The notes below the pieces were generated by a model. It was not told where the DNA came from. It made no database searches and saw only the letters and a program-made list of their open reading frames with translations. The translations under genes and the position numbers were made by a program. Source: an uncultured Eubacteriales bacterium (lineage in GTDB: Bacteria; Bacillota; Clostridia; Saccharofermentanales; Saccharofermentanaceae). Taken from it: a DNA stretch of 64,000 nt. Shown here piece after piece: positions 52,767 to 61,168 of this stretch (position 1 is its first letter; each line of letters begins with the position of its first letter). Location of the stretch: positions 186,001 through 250,000 of the forward strand of contig OMWK01000003.1 of assembly GCA_900314745.1 (NCBI GenBank), written 5' to 3'.

Positions 52767-54719
52767 ATGAATGGCTTCTTGAGAAAGTATTCGATACTGA
52801 TAACATCGATAGTTCTACTGATACTATTCTACTTTGGTCTTGTATTCATTGCCCCTAACATGACCATTTGGAACTGTAATACTACATACGAACCGGATTG
52901 TACTACCGCTATTGATATAGAAGAGGGTCAATCATTCGAATACCCAATCTCCATACCTTACGATTACATAAATACTATAGAAGTATTATTCACAAACGTT
53001 GAAGACGCGAGAAAGATCATAATTCCATTCAGCGCTACACTTGAACTCATAGATCCTAATGGAAATGCTATCATCCAAAAAAATATAACATCTATTTATG
53101 ATGTTAAAGCCGGTTCCGGATATATACCGATTCAACAGAATGCTGAATACACGATATGTTTTACTGTAAACCATGTTGATGCACCGGAAGACGTCTCATT
53201 ACCCCAACTGCAGATCTCACCTTCAAATGAATTCTCAGTAGCCATATCGGGAAGATATGACGGTGCACCATCTAAGGAAGTATTCCTATTTATATATCTT
53301 TTGTTCTCTTTCCCTATCGTCCTGTATTTATATTCTCTCAAAAAGAACACACCGTCGCTTATAAATCTATCAGAATGGATACTACTAGCAGTCATATCTA
53401 TATCATCGATTACTCTTCTTTCACAGGTTTATGACTCGCTAATGATTGTTAAAGCATCACTTAAAACAATCGAAGCCATCAAATCCGGATCTTTTTTTTC
53501 TTACTATGACCATTCGTATTTTTCTTCTCTGCTTAAAGGAGAGAGCACTCTCTTACTTGGGTTGAATTACAATTTCTTCTTAATATTTCCTGTAGCAGTA
53601 ATACTCTTACCAATATCTACCTTTTTAGATTCAAATGCGCAGTATAACAGCAGCTATGCACTCTCAATAATCCTGTTGTATTCCATTGTATTCGCTCTGA
53701 TTATTGCATCGGGGAAAATCATATCCAAAATCTGCAGTGAATGTCAGATTGACAACGAATACGGACAGGAAGTTAAGAAATTCTTCCTTTTCTCTCCGTT
53801 CTTGCTGTCTGTTACGATAGTGTTCGGACAGATTGATATGTTTTATATCATATTTGTTATTGCGGGCATACTGATGTATATGCGTAACAACCTAAAAGCT
53901 TTCACCGCATTCATGTCAATTGCGATCGCAATGAAGACACTTCCATTTATGATTTTCATAGTTCTCTTACTACTCGTAAGAAAGAAACCTGTTACTATCA
54001 TCGCCTACAGTCTGGCAGCAATGATTCCCACCGCTATAAGTATGTTGCTTTTCAACCACGGTGTCGGATACAACGCTATTATGGACATGATTTATCATGA
54101 ATACGATTTTGTGGGCATGTTGTTCGATGCCAATTTCAATAAGAACAATGCATTCTTCCCAATCTGTTTTGTTCTGATCCTGATATATTCATATTTTCAT
54201 AATGAACACTTTGACACTAAGAAAGACAAGTTAAGAACCGTAATGACACTTATATTTGCCACTTACGCATCATTCGCTATTTTTACCCAATGGCATTCTC
54301 AATGGATGATCCCACTTGTTATATCTCTAGCTTTTCTCATTCCACTTTACAAAAACAACAAAGGTGTTCTCTTAATTGGATCTGTAACTGAAATCCTATT
54401 GATTCTAGTTTCTTACGGTAACAAAGCATGGTCAATGTACATGACGAATTTTACTCTTCCCATGATAACCGGCTTCAACTACAACGGACCTACAATGTCT
54501 GGAGTTTATGACAATATCGGATCGTGGTGTTTTTCTCTTATATGCTCACTACTTACTGCTACACTGATTGCATTGTGCTTTATTTTCTTGAGAAAGGAAC
54601 CTGCTAAAGAGAATAACAATGCCCCGATATTTACATTAAGTCAGTTTGCATGTCTCAGAATCGTTGCACTATACGCGGTTAACATATTCTTCTTCTGGTG
54701 CTACTGGTATGTCGGCTGA
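52767..54719 (+). CDS. GT-C-like multi-pass membrane protein, AT-rich
   Basis: 650 residues. One N-terminal transmembrane helix, an extracytoplasmic beta domain of about 150 residues (about 35-175), then roughly ten more transmembrane helices. The pattern KKFFLFSPFLLSVTIVFGQI with a following D, and later 'AMKTLPFMIF', resembles GT-C mannosyltransferases of the DUF2029/GT87/PIG-M type, in which a GQxD motif follows a membrane helix. A lipid-linked sugar donor would be used. No ribosome site is clear at the ATG. Base composition is visibly more AT-rich than the flanking genes, and codons are A/T-ending, which suggests acquisition from elsewhere. The assignment is by pattern only. Confidence 0.6.
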   Translation: MNGFLRKYSILITSIVLLILFYFGLVFIAPNMTIWNCNTTYEPDCTTAIDIEEGQSFEYPISIPYDYINTIEVLFTNVEDARKIIIPFSATLELIDPNGNAIIQKNITSIYDVKAGSGYIPIQQNAEYTICFTVNHVDAPEDVSLPQLQISPSNEFSVAISGRYDGAPSKEVFLFIYLLFSFPIVLYLYSLKKNTPSLINLSEWILLAVISISSITLLSQVYDSLMIVKASLKTIEAIKSGSFFSYYDHSYFSSLLKGESTLLLGLNYNFFLIFPVAVILLPISTFLDSNAQYNSSYALSIILLYSIVFALIIASGKIISKICSECQIDNEYGQEVKKFFLFSPFLLSVTIVFGQIDMFYIIFVIAGILMYMRNNLKAFTAFMSIAIAMKTLPFMIFIVLLLLVRKKPVTIIAYSLAAMIPTAISMLLFNHGVGYNAIMDMIYHEYDFVGMLFDANFNKNNAFFPICFVLILIYSYFHNEHFDTKKDKLRTVMTLIFATYASFAIFTQWHSQWMIPLVISLAFLIPLYKNNKGVLLIGSVTEILLILVSYGNKAWSMYMTNFTLPMITGFNYNGPTMSGVYDNIGSWCFSLICSLLTATLIALCFIFLRKEPAKENNNAPIFTLSQFACLRIVALYAVNIFFFWCYWYVG

Positions 54720-54908
54720 TTAGTTTATAAGGCCATTATCCAGTCTCCAGAACCTACTTCCGGAATTCGATCTTCGGCAGATATGCTCCTCCATACCGCC
54801 GAGATCGACCTGTCCGACATAACTTACGGTATAAGTGTCGCGCGGGTACTCTTTTGCTTTCCAGGTACGTAAAAATCTGTTCAGAACTATCTCAGAGCGA
54901 TAAGCAGT
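54720..54908 (-). pseudogene. Remnant of a protein-coding gene (C-terminal fragment)
   Basis: A 62-codon minus-strand frame without a start contains a protein-like stretch: RTWKAKEYPRDTYTVSYVGQ, then VDLGGMEEHI. It ends at 54720. This reads like the last strand-helix of a larger enzyme, possibly an acyltransferase/condensation-like fold, but I cannot fix the family. A second short frame on the plus strand (54869-54988, reading SDKQFMKNAVNSGSGKAEVI, then KQLMQIDNGK) also looks like coding debris. The 325-bp gap 54720-55044 thus holds decayed gene pieces and no intact gene. Confidence 0.4.
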
Positions 54909-55044
54909 TTATGAAAAACGCGGTCAATTCCGGAAGTGGAAAAGCAGAGGTAATTAAGCAACTTATGCAAATCGATAATGGTAAGTAGCACTCGTTTACT
55001 CTACTGTCCATTAACACCACTCAAGAAGGGGCGTCACGCAGCAC

Positions 55045-55599
55045 CTACAGTCCGATCGCATACCCTGCGACTATGCCGGCAACAGCCGATATGCCGATCA
55101 GTAGTATCGGGTTCTTTTTAAGAAAGGCCAGGACCGCGGTCACGATAAATATTAAGATGCTTACAAACGTTGCCGCCGAGACAAAGTACCCGTCCGGGAA
55201 CATCACCTGCTTTCCAAGGGAGATGAGAGCTGCCGCGATAAGTCCGATCACTGCCGGCTTTACTCCCGACATAGCGCCCTGCACGAGCTTACTTTTCCTG
55301 AACTTGTCGTAAAGCTTGGAGACGATGAGTATAACGATAAAAGACGGCAACACCACACCCAAAGTAGCGCATAAAGCACCTGGGATTCCGGCGGTAGTTC
55401 TGCCGATAAACGTCGCGATATTCACGGCAAAAGGCCCCGGAGTGCTCTCGCTTACCGCAATGAAATTAATAAGCTCCTCCGCGCTCGCCCATCCGTGAAG
55501 AGCAACTTCTTCCCTTATAAGCGGGAGCATTGCATAGCCGCCGCCGAGAGTAAAAAGACCTATTTTAAAAAAAGTCAGAAACAACTCAAGATATATCAT
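55045..55599 (-). CDS. Chromate transporter family, half protein (C-terminal-type)
   Basis: 184 residues. About six transmembrane helices with the CHR signature GLFTLGGGYAMLPLI, and ESTPGPFAVNIATFIG, then ALCATLGVVLPSFIVI. It overlaps the preceding half-gene by ATGA (55596-55599). Short-chain CHR proteins work as a pair of homologous halves with opposite topology, exporting chromate or importing/exporting sulfate-like anions; the substrate here is not shown. GGAGG lies 9 nt before the ATG. Confidence 0.88.
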   Translation of the reverse strand: MIYLELFLTFFKIGLFTLGGGYAMLPLIREEVALHGWASAEELINFIAVSESTPGPFAVNIATFIGRTTAGIPGALCATLGVVLPSFIVILIVSKLYDKFRKSKLVQGAMSGVKPAVIGLIAAALISLGKQVMFPDGYFVSAATFVSILIFIVTAVLAFLKKNPILLIGISAVAGIVAGYAIGL

Positions 55600-56141
55600 T
55601 CCCGCTTGCCTCCGACCCTTAATGCAGCGATTCCTATGACCGCGCAGACGGATATGACGATGATGGCGTTGACGTTAAAAAACAGTACCGCCACGCCGGA
55701 GGCAGCCATCAAAAGATATGTAAAGATATCCTTGCGGCTCTTCTTGAACAACGACCAAAGAGCCATGAGGATCAGCGCCAAAACGCCGGCCCTTATGCCC
55801 CAGAAGGCATATCTTATGATCTTTAAGTGCTGAAATGCTTCGAGAAAGTATGAGACCGCGACAATAATTATGAACGAAGGAAGGACGACCCCGATTGTCG
55901 CACATAACGCACCTATAAATCCGCCGACTTTCTTCCCGATAAAGGTCGCTGCATTTATAGCTATGGGACCCGGTGTCGATTCCGCTATGGCTACGACATC
56001 CAAAAGCTCATTGTCGGTGATCCACTTCTTATTATCGACCGCTTCCTTCTCGATCAGCGGAAGCATGGCATATCCGCCGCCAAATGTAAACAGACCAATC
56101 TTGGCAAATGTTAGAAACAAGTCCGCCGGGGCGCTTCTCAT
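55596..56141 (-). CDS. Chromate transporter family, half protein (N-terminal-type)
   Basis: 181 residues from the ATG at 56141, right after the stop of the NifX-like gene; the longer frame upstream overlaps that gene in another frame and codes for an improbable Arg-rich sequence. CHR signature GLFTFGGGYAMLPLIEKEAV, followed by ESTPGPIAINAATFIG and ALCATIGVVLPSFII. With the following gene it forms a split CHR transporter. Confidence 0.85.
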   Translation of the reverse strand: MRSAPADLFLTFAKIGLFTFGGGYAMLPLIEKEAVDNKKWITDNELLDVVAIAESTPGPIAINAATFIGKKVGGFIGALCATIGVVLPSFIIIVAVSYFLEAFQHLKIIRYAFWGIRAGVLALILMALWSLFKKSRKDIFTYLLMAASGVAVLFFNVNAIIVISVCAVIGIAALRVGGKRE

Positions 56142-56143
56142 CC

Positions 56144-56524
56144 TCAGTCGTGGCAGCTCCCGTGTCCGCAGTCGTGATCGCCTTCGTGTCCGTAGTGATC
56201 GCACTTGGCGTCCGGATCATAAGTAAGCCTGCCTTCCGCAAGAGCCGTCGCCGCCTCATCAGCAGAGCCGCTTACGCCTCCGTAGAGCTTAATGCCCGCT
56301 TCAGCGAGAGCCATCTGTGCACCCATGCCGATACCGCCGCAGATAAGAGCGTCAACGTCCGCAGCCTTAAGAAAACCAGCAAGCGCTCCGTGGCCACTGC
56401 CGTTCGTATCAACTATCCTGCTTCCTGCTATCTTGCCGTCCTCGACATCATAGAGCTTAAACTGTTCAGTATGTCCAAAGTGCTGAAAAACACTCCCGTC
56501 TTCGTAAGTAACTGCAATTCTCAT
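56144..56524 (-). CDS. NifX/NifB-associated-type dinitrogenase cofactor family protein
   Basis: 126 residues. The N-terminal ribonuclease-H-like fold of the NifX/NafY family shows MRIAVTYEDGSVFQHFGHTE, KAADVDALICGGIGMGAQ and GIKLYGGVSGSADEAATAL. The C-terminal tail is rich in His, Asp and Cys (CDHYGHEGDHDCGHGSCHD), which suggests metal binding. It is the first gene of an operon with two chromate-transporter halves. Small proteins of this family carry metal or metal-sulfur clusters. No nif structural genes are in the window. GGAG precedes the ATG. Confidence 0.85.
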   Translation of the reverse strand: MRIAVTYEDGSVFQHFGHTEQFKLYDVEDGKIAGSRIVDTNGSGHGALAGFLKAADVDALICGGIGMGAQMALAEAGIKLYGGVSGSADEAATALAEGRLTYDPDAKCDHYGHEGDHDCGHGSCHD

Positions 56525-56644
56525 ATTAATCTCCTTCCCTGATGCATCGGCATTATAGAATCGTTTCAGCCTGCAGCGTCACCATACAATTTTCCTTTTA
56601 TTTTACACCTCTTAAGGCTTAATTCTGCGGTGCGAGCCTTAAGA

Positions 56645-57115
56645 TCATCTTCTCTCTAAGATCATGGCGCTGCCTTCATCTTCATCCATATATATCATGC
56701 TGCCGTCGAATCTGTATGTAAGGTCGAGGATCGAATCATCATCATCTTTGTGGTTATTCATATAAAGAGTTCCGTCTTCAACATACCAATCAAAATCACG
56801 CGCTTTATCCGGCTCTATGCTCGGGTCAGCCTCGACTTCTTCCTCCGTAGAACTCATGTAGTATTCGTAGTGCCCGGTTCCGTCTTCGGCATATGTGAAA
56901 TGAACAAATCCATTGCCATCCTGACCCCGCAGGAACCACGTGCCGACAAATCTCGTATCAAGAGTCTGTCCATCGGAATTTGTAATTTCTGTCGAAGTGA
57001 CTTCTGTATTAACCGTCTCCCCGACAGATTCCGGGGCCGAACATGAAGTTAACCCCACAGCCATAATAACGGCAACTGTCGTTATCAAAGTCTTCATCAA
57101 TACACTTTTCTTCAT
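56645..57115 (-). CDS. Small lipoprotein of unknown function
   Basis: 156 residues. Lipobox GLTSC after a hydrophobic signal; then a Thr-rich linker and an acidic beta-rich domain (GTWFLRGQDGNGFVHFTYAE, DGTLYMNNHKDDDDSILDLT). The layout of two lipocalin/DUF-like strands 'G.W.......F..DG.g...' resembles copper- or stress-type lipoproteins, but this is only a general impression. AGAGG precedes the ATG. Confidence 0.7.
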   Translation of the reverse strand: MKKSVLMKTLITTVAVIMAVGLTSCSAPESVGETVNTEVTSTEITNSDGQTLDTRFVGTWFLRGQDGNGFVHFTYAEDGTGHYEYYMSSTEEEVEADPSIEPDKARDFDWYVEDGTLYMNNHKDDDDSILDLTYRFDGSMIYMDEDEGSAMILERR

Positions 57116-57154
57116 TTTTCTGACCTCTCTTCTTGTTTAATTTCCTTGCAAATA

Positions 57155-57793
57155 TTACTCTGTGAAAATGCTGACTCCGTTAAACCTCGTCGGGTTATTA
57201 TTCTGCCGGCAGAACGTTCTCTCATTGGCGTGCGCGTATATGATCCTTTTCGGAGAGGCGCTCAGCAAGGCGTCCCAATCAGCCTTAAGCGCCTTGTTAT
57301 CCTCGTATGCTTCGAGGTACTCGAGAGGCTCCATGTCACCGACGATGCAGGTGCCGTCATCGAGGAGGACCGAGATGCTGTCCGCGCTGTGACTTTGGGT
57401 AGAGATGATCTCCCCTTCGATCCCAAGTTCTCCCAGAAACATACGCGACTCCTCGAAAAGCACAACCTGCGCCTGCCTCTCATCTATCGGCTTAAACCCG
57501 AGTTTGGGTTCTCTCGCGAAGATCTCGTCTGAATAGTGCACATATTCCGTCTGCGATTCCATAATGATAAGTTTAACGCCTTGGCTCATAAGCTCACTTA
57601 CAAGACCCATATGATCCGGATGGTAGTGCGTCGCCAAAACATACGTGATATCAGATACTTTAATGCCAAGCCCCTTTATGGCCTTATAGAACGCGGGCAT
57701 AGTACCGGCATAGTCAGTATCAATCAGGATGCTGCCACTGTCTCCTCTAAGAAGAACTGTATTCGTGTTTCCGTATCTTATCTTGGTTAACAT
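57155..57793 (-). CDS. MBL-fold metallohydrolase
   Basis: 212 residues. The metallo-beta-lactamase fold has THYHPDHMG (HxHxDH), a later QSHSADS His, GDMEPLE Asp and a C-terminal YAHAN His. A broad hydrolase family (thioesters, phosphodiesters, lactones); substrate not predictable. It is 7 bp after the YczE-like gene, so the two are cotranscribed. GAGG precedes the ATG. Confidence 0.85.
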   Translation of the reverse strand: MLTKIRYGNTNTVLLRGDSGSILIDTDYAGTMPAFYKAIKGLGIKVSDITYVLATHYHPDHMGLVSELMSQGVKLIIMESQTEYVHYSDEIFAREPKLGFKPIDERQAQVVLFEESRMFLGELGIEGEIISTQSHSADSISVLLDDGTCIVGDMEPLEYLEAYEDNKALKADWDALLSASPKRIIYAHANERTFCRQNNNPTRFNGVSIFTE

Positions 57794-57800
57794 AACGACC

Positions 57801-58442
57801 TCATTTGGCTTTAGTTGTAATCCGCTTATAGGCTGACTCGTAGAGCTTTATGATGTTTCCCACAAGGACGGCCGCGATTATGCTTCCTTCCCTGACGCCC
57901 TGAAGCTTATGTAAGAAGACAAGGCAGATCAACGCGGACACAACAATGTAGATCACGTCAAACAAGATCTTTACATTCTCATAACGCTTCCCACTTCTGA
58001 TGCTTATCGCTCTATTCATCGCTTCTCCAGGGAGCATGGCGACGTTGCCCTTTACCTGGATCCAAATCCCGAGCGCAAGCACGAAGCAACCTATAAGCAT
58101 ATAAGCAAACTGTTCAGGATAAGTGTCAGCAGTAAGATCCTTTATAAGGAAGCACGAGAAGTTCGTAAGATACCCGTAAACAAAGGCAAGGACCGTCTGT
58201 ATCGCGATCTCTATGTAATTACACTTAAACTTCATGACCACGATCTGAGTAATGATCTGGATCACACTTAATAGATTAAGCCAACCTCCAAAGGTCAGAA
58301 GATCACTTACAAGGGATACCGAATAAGGAACGGACGCAACCGGTGATGTGCCGAGCCCCGCTTTCGTCGAGAACGCCACTCCCATAGACGCGATAAACAG
58401 CCCTATGAGAAATAATGAATAACCTTTTAGTTTAGCTTTCAA
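57801..58442 (-). CDS. YczE/YyaS/YitT-family membrane protein
   Basis: 213 residues beginning at TTG (58442). Five or six transmembrane helices with the family start LFLIGLFIASMGVAFSTKAG and LGTSPVASVPYSVS, and the later GNVAMLPGEAMNRAIS. The family's role is poorly known (YczE affects export or synthesis of some secondary metabolites in Bacillus). Cotranscribed with the MBL-fold gene. Confidence 0.8.
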   Translation of the reverse strand: MKAKLKGYSLFLIGLFIASMGVAFSTKAGLGTSPVASVPYSVSLVSDLLTFGGWLNLLSVIQIITQIVVMKFKCNYIEIAIQTVLAFVYGYLTNFSCFLIKDLTADTYPEQFAYMLIGCFVLALGIWIQVKGNVAMLPGEAMNRAISIRSGKRYENVKILFDVIYIVVSALICLVFLHKLQGVREGSIIAAVLVGNIIKLYESAYKRITTKAK

Positions 58443-58484
58443 CCGTTTACTATCCTTATCTGCATCACGCCGCTTACGGCGGAC

Positions 58485-58940
58485 TTATTTATACTCTGCC
58501 CTGACTCTTCTCTCGGTATCGGTGCAGTATGCTTTTATCTCGATGCTGTTCATGTAGTTGTCGAGAACATGCGACTTATTCTCTTTGACATATGACTCCG
58601 GCAGATACACGCGCACCACCTGCGTCTGATTATAGAAATCAATCTGCATGGGCACCTTCATGATGCTGCTCACGCCTGCAAGAGTAAGACAACCGTGCTC
58701 ATCCTGAAGTTCTTTGACATCACGAAGCCTGCCGCCCGCCTGCTTCACCTTATCCGTTACATCAACCGGTTCAGTATTTGCAAGATGCGACCATGTAACC
58801 TTATCAAGTCCGGTTTTCCAATCAACATCGATCAGCGCTTGTGCCGCGTCAAGCATGAAGTCCCAGCCGTAGCCCCAGGTCGCCGTATATCCTAATGATT
58901 TCCATCCGTGAGATCCATTCTCGATAGTTCTGAATATCAT
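58485..58940 (-). CDS. Hypothetical protein
   Basis: 151 residues. Starts MIFRTIENGSHGWKSLGYTA and contains a Trp-rich N-terminal part and a C-terminal beta region (QIDFYNQTQVVRVYLPESYV). No domain recognised. GAGGGCGG precedes the ATG. Its 5' end (58921-58957) is duplicated at 59351-59387, which suggests that a piece of DNA was inserted just upstream. Confidence 0.6.
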   Translation of the reverse strand: MIFRTIENGSHGWKSLGYTATWGYGWDFMLDAAQALIDVDWKTGLDKVTWSHLANTEPVDVTDKVKQAGGRLRDVKELQDEHGCLTLAGVSSIMKVPMQIDFYNQTQVVRVYLPESYVKENKSHVLDNYMNSIEIKAYCTDTERRVRAEYK

Positions 58941-58957
58941 AATCCGCCCTCGTTTCT
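58921..58957. repeat. 37-bp direct repeat, copy A (start of gene 58940)
   Basis: Matches 59351-59387 at 35 of 37 positions. It covers the first codons and ribosome site of the gene starting at 58940. The second copy has its own ATG (59370) and would read MIFRTIDKFIEY, ending after 18 residues. Confidence 0.85.
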
Positions 58958-59006
58958 ACTGTAATTTATCACAACTACTCCCACATACCACTGATTCCGA
59001 CGCCTA

Positions 59007-59287
59007 TCAATTCTGTCCTTCATCCCCGGAATTGTCATCCTTTGAAGGTTTGTTCTTCTCTTGAACTTTCAGTTGCTCTTCCAGCTTCTCTCTTTCTTTA
59101 CATCGCCCTCAATTTGAACTGTTCGGAATTTCCGAACAGTTGATTCCTCATCCTGATAGAGGACTTCATAAGATTCGGTATTCCCGCCTGTAGATGCAAT
59201 ATAAGTTAGATACTCCGCTGCGCTTGAACGGATTGATAATTCGTCTTTTCTCTTCGGCTGCTTATCTCTATCGATGTTTCCTGACAT
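59007..59287 (-). pseudogene. RhuM-family gene, internally deleted and frameshifted
   Basis: From the ATG at 59287 (GAGGGAG upstream) the frame reads a RhuM-like N-terminus (ELSIRSSAAEYLTYIASTGG, then YEVLYQDEEST), jumps to a segment typical of the protein middle (VRKFRTVQIEGD), and stops at 59069 in this frame. The neighbouring frame continues the expected C-terminal helix (KLEEQLKVQEKNKPS) to a stop at 59007. The helix-turn-helix core is missing. RhuM proteins are found on mobile and defence islands. The remnant lies between the two copies of a 37-bp repeat. Confidence 0.65.
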
Positions 59288-59350
59288 AATTATTGTCTCC
59301 CTCAACCATTCTTTCAAAAGCGTTCCCTTGATCCATATTCAATAAACTTG

Positions 59351-59387
59351 TCGATAGTTCTGAATATCATAATCCGTCCTCGCTTCT
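59351..59387. repeat. 37-bp direct repeat, copy B
   Basis: Second copy of 58921-58957 (two mismatches). The RhuM remnant lies between the copies. Either a duplication accompanied insertion of the RhuM gene or the original 5' end was split from its gene by that insertion. Confidence 0.85.
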
Positions 59388-59402
59388 TAATACAGATGTA
59401 TT

Positions 59403-60005
59403 CTAATCCGGCTGCTGGCCGTCATGCGCCTTCCAGGCACATTCTGTCACCTTAAGATCAGTGAAGACCGCCCTAAAGCTTGAATCCTCGGGGCTGCAGG
59501 CATAGATACCGAAACGTATCGTTCCCGCGCCTTCCCACATATGGCAAACACGCATCTGCGAGAAGTTCTCTCCATCCGTTGAGCACTCTATGCAGTAGTC
59601 GTCCTCCCTGCGGCTGAACCGGTACCACATACTCTTCACATCAGAAGGGATCGCGGTCGTCGCCCAATCGGAGTAGCCGTGGTTCGTGACAACAGAGCCG
59701 AGATGCTGAAACTCCTCGTTCTCGTACTCCACGGACGCTTTCAACCAGTTCTCGGAATCCAGATACATAACGATCCCACATTGGTCAAAGCGGTGATGGC
59801 TCTCGGCAAAATCCGTCTTCACGATAAAGGAAAAGAACTTCTCTTCCGTTTCCACCTGGAGCACAGGAGCATTATCATTGCGAAAATGATAATACGTCCT
59901 CTGCCACAGATCTGTATGAGACTCCGTCGTGACCTCTATGCCGTTCTCATTCAGGACATAATCCTTCGGCGCCCTCGTCCATTCCATCTGTTCGATAATA
60001 CTCAT
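59403..60005 (-). CDS. DUF1349 domain protein (concanavalin-like)
   Basis: 200 residues from the ATG at 60005, with GAGGAGG 5 nt upstream. No signal peptide. The beta-sandwich fold is suggested by DLWQRTYYHFRNDNAPVLQV, FDQCGIVMYLDSENWLKASV, GYSDWATTAIP and MWYRFSRREDDYCIECSTDG. DUF1349 proteins resemble carbohydrate-binding or glucanase-like sandwiches; their function is not settled. Confidence 0.85.
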   Translation of the reverse strand: MSIIEQMEWTRAPKDYVLNENGIEVTTESHTDLWQRTYYHFRNDNAPVLQVETEEKFFSFIVKTDFAESHHRFDQCGIVMYLDSENWLKASVEYENEEFQHLGSVVTNHGYSDWATTAIPSDVKSMWYRFSRREDDYCIECSTDGENFSQMRVCHMWEGAGTIRFGIYACSPEDSSFRAVFTDLKVTECAWKAHDGQQPD

Positions 60006-60048
60006 ACGGTCCTCCTCTCCGGGTGCAAAATTTATATCGGTCATTCTC

Positions 60049-60984
60049 CTATATCGTCCTCAATCGATTTAGCAGATCTGAAACCATCCCCGGATCTTCC
60101 AGAAGCGAAATACCAAAACACTTTCTCCCTGCATCCTTTATAGATGCACCTATATGATAAGCAGTTTTTCCATCAAGTATTATGAACCTATCGTGGAACA
60201 CCTGCGTCTTCTTCACCGTCAGTGTTGGATACTGTGCATTGAAATTGGTGACATCTGTATTGGTCAATCTAGCACTCGCATATGTAATAATCTTCACATC
60301 AACGCCGTCATTCTTCTTCGCCAGGATGTTCAGCGTATCTACATCTACATATCCGTCAATCAAAATGATTTCTTTTTGTGCCTTCCGGATGACAGATGTG
60401 ATCAGGCTGAAAGCATCGTATATCTGACCATCAAAGAATATCTTCTGTTCTGATTCGGCATGATCCTCAATATACTGAAACACCTTATCAAACCGCTCTT
60501 CAGTGCTTTTCTGGTATTCCCGCTGTCTAACTTCCAACTCATTGACACGATTCAATATCAGAGAATTTGTTGCAAGGAATTTTCGCATTTCAACAAACGC
60601 TCTCATAATCCCAATGCTGACATTTATTGCCACATCGCTCCTAAGTATAGCAGAAAGCATTGATATACCTTGCTCCGTAAAGGCATAGGGCATATATCGT
60701 CTGCCTCCTCGCCCAGATTCGCCATCATCTTTTGAGATGCCATTTTGGCATCTCAAGTATTCTTCCTCTGTCAACTGAAAGCAAAAGTCTTCAGGAAATC
60801 TCTTTTGATTGCGCTTTACTGCGCGGTTCATAGCACCTGTTTCAACATGATACAGCATCGCAAGATCGCTGTCCAAAATGACCTGTTTTCCTCTTATGAC
60901 GTAGACAAGACTTTCAATATCCTTGCTCTCTATTGTGACCGGAATCAAATCATTGCTTGATTCTTCAACTTTTGCTTTTTCCAT
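60049..60984 (-). CDS. ORF6N domain protein with C-terminal PLD-like domain
   Basis: 311 residues. An N-terminal ORF6N domain (about 20-115: IRGKQVILDSDLAMLYHVET, AVKRNQKRFPEDFCFQLTEE, YAFTEQGISMLSAIL), common in phage antirepressors and mobile-element proteins. A short coiled coil follows (about 140-175), then a phospholipase-D-like half-domain (about 190-311: KEIILIDGYVDVDTLNILAK). Its catalytic motif is H264-D-R266-x4-D, with Arg in place of the usual Lys. GGAGG precedes the ATG. A 13-bp perfect inverted repeat lies immediately upstream of that site. Confidence 0.85.
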   Translation of the reverse strand: MEKAKVEESSNDLIPVTIESKDIESLVYVIRGKQVILDSDLAMLYHVETGAMNRAVKRNQKRFPEDFCFQLTEEEYLRCQNGISKDDGESGRGGRRYMPYAFTEQGISMLSAILRSDVAINVSIGIMRAFVEMRKFLATNSLILNRVNELEVRQREYQKSTEERFDKVFQYIEDHAESEQKIFFDGQIYDAFSLITSVIRKAQKEIILIDGYVDVDTLNILAKKNDGVDVKIITYASARLTNTDVTNFNAQYPTLTVKKTQVFHDRFIILDGKTAYHIGASIKDAGRKCFGISLLEDPGMVSDLLNRLRTI

Positions 60985-60994
60985 CTTTACCTCC

Positions 60995-61025
60995 GCTTTG
61001 AGGTTCCAATCCGGAACCTCAAAGC
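60995..61025. promoter_or_regulatory. 13-bp perfect inverted repeat ahead of the ORF6N-PLD gene
   Basis: GCTTTGAGGTTCC (60995-61007) and GGAACCTCAAAGC (61013-61025) flank AATCC. The repeat ends 3 bp before the GGAGG of the gene at 60984. It could be an operator for autorepression or a hairpin that masks the ribosome site in the mRNA. The repeat is certain; the role is inferred. Confidence 0.75.
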
Positions 61026-61168
61026 ATTCTTCGTTATATCATATTTAATGACAACAAGGAGAATAACTCTATGACAACTACAACGCATAATTTTATGAAC
61101 CTCATCAGTTCATATTTTTATTATACTATCGCTGTAATTCTCTTGAGAGATAATAATAGGACTCTTAC

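Noticed and set aside
54720..55044. Intact gene in the gap before the chromate operon
   Set aside because: No frame of useful length with a start and ribosome site; only debris fragments on both strands.
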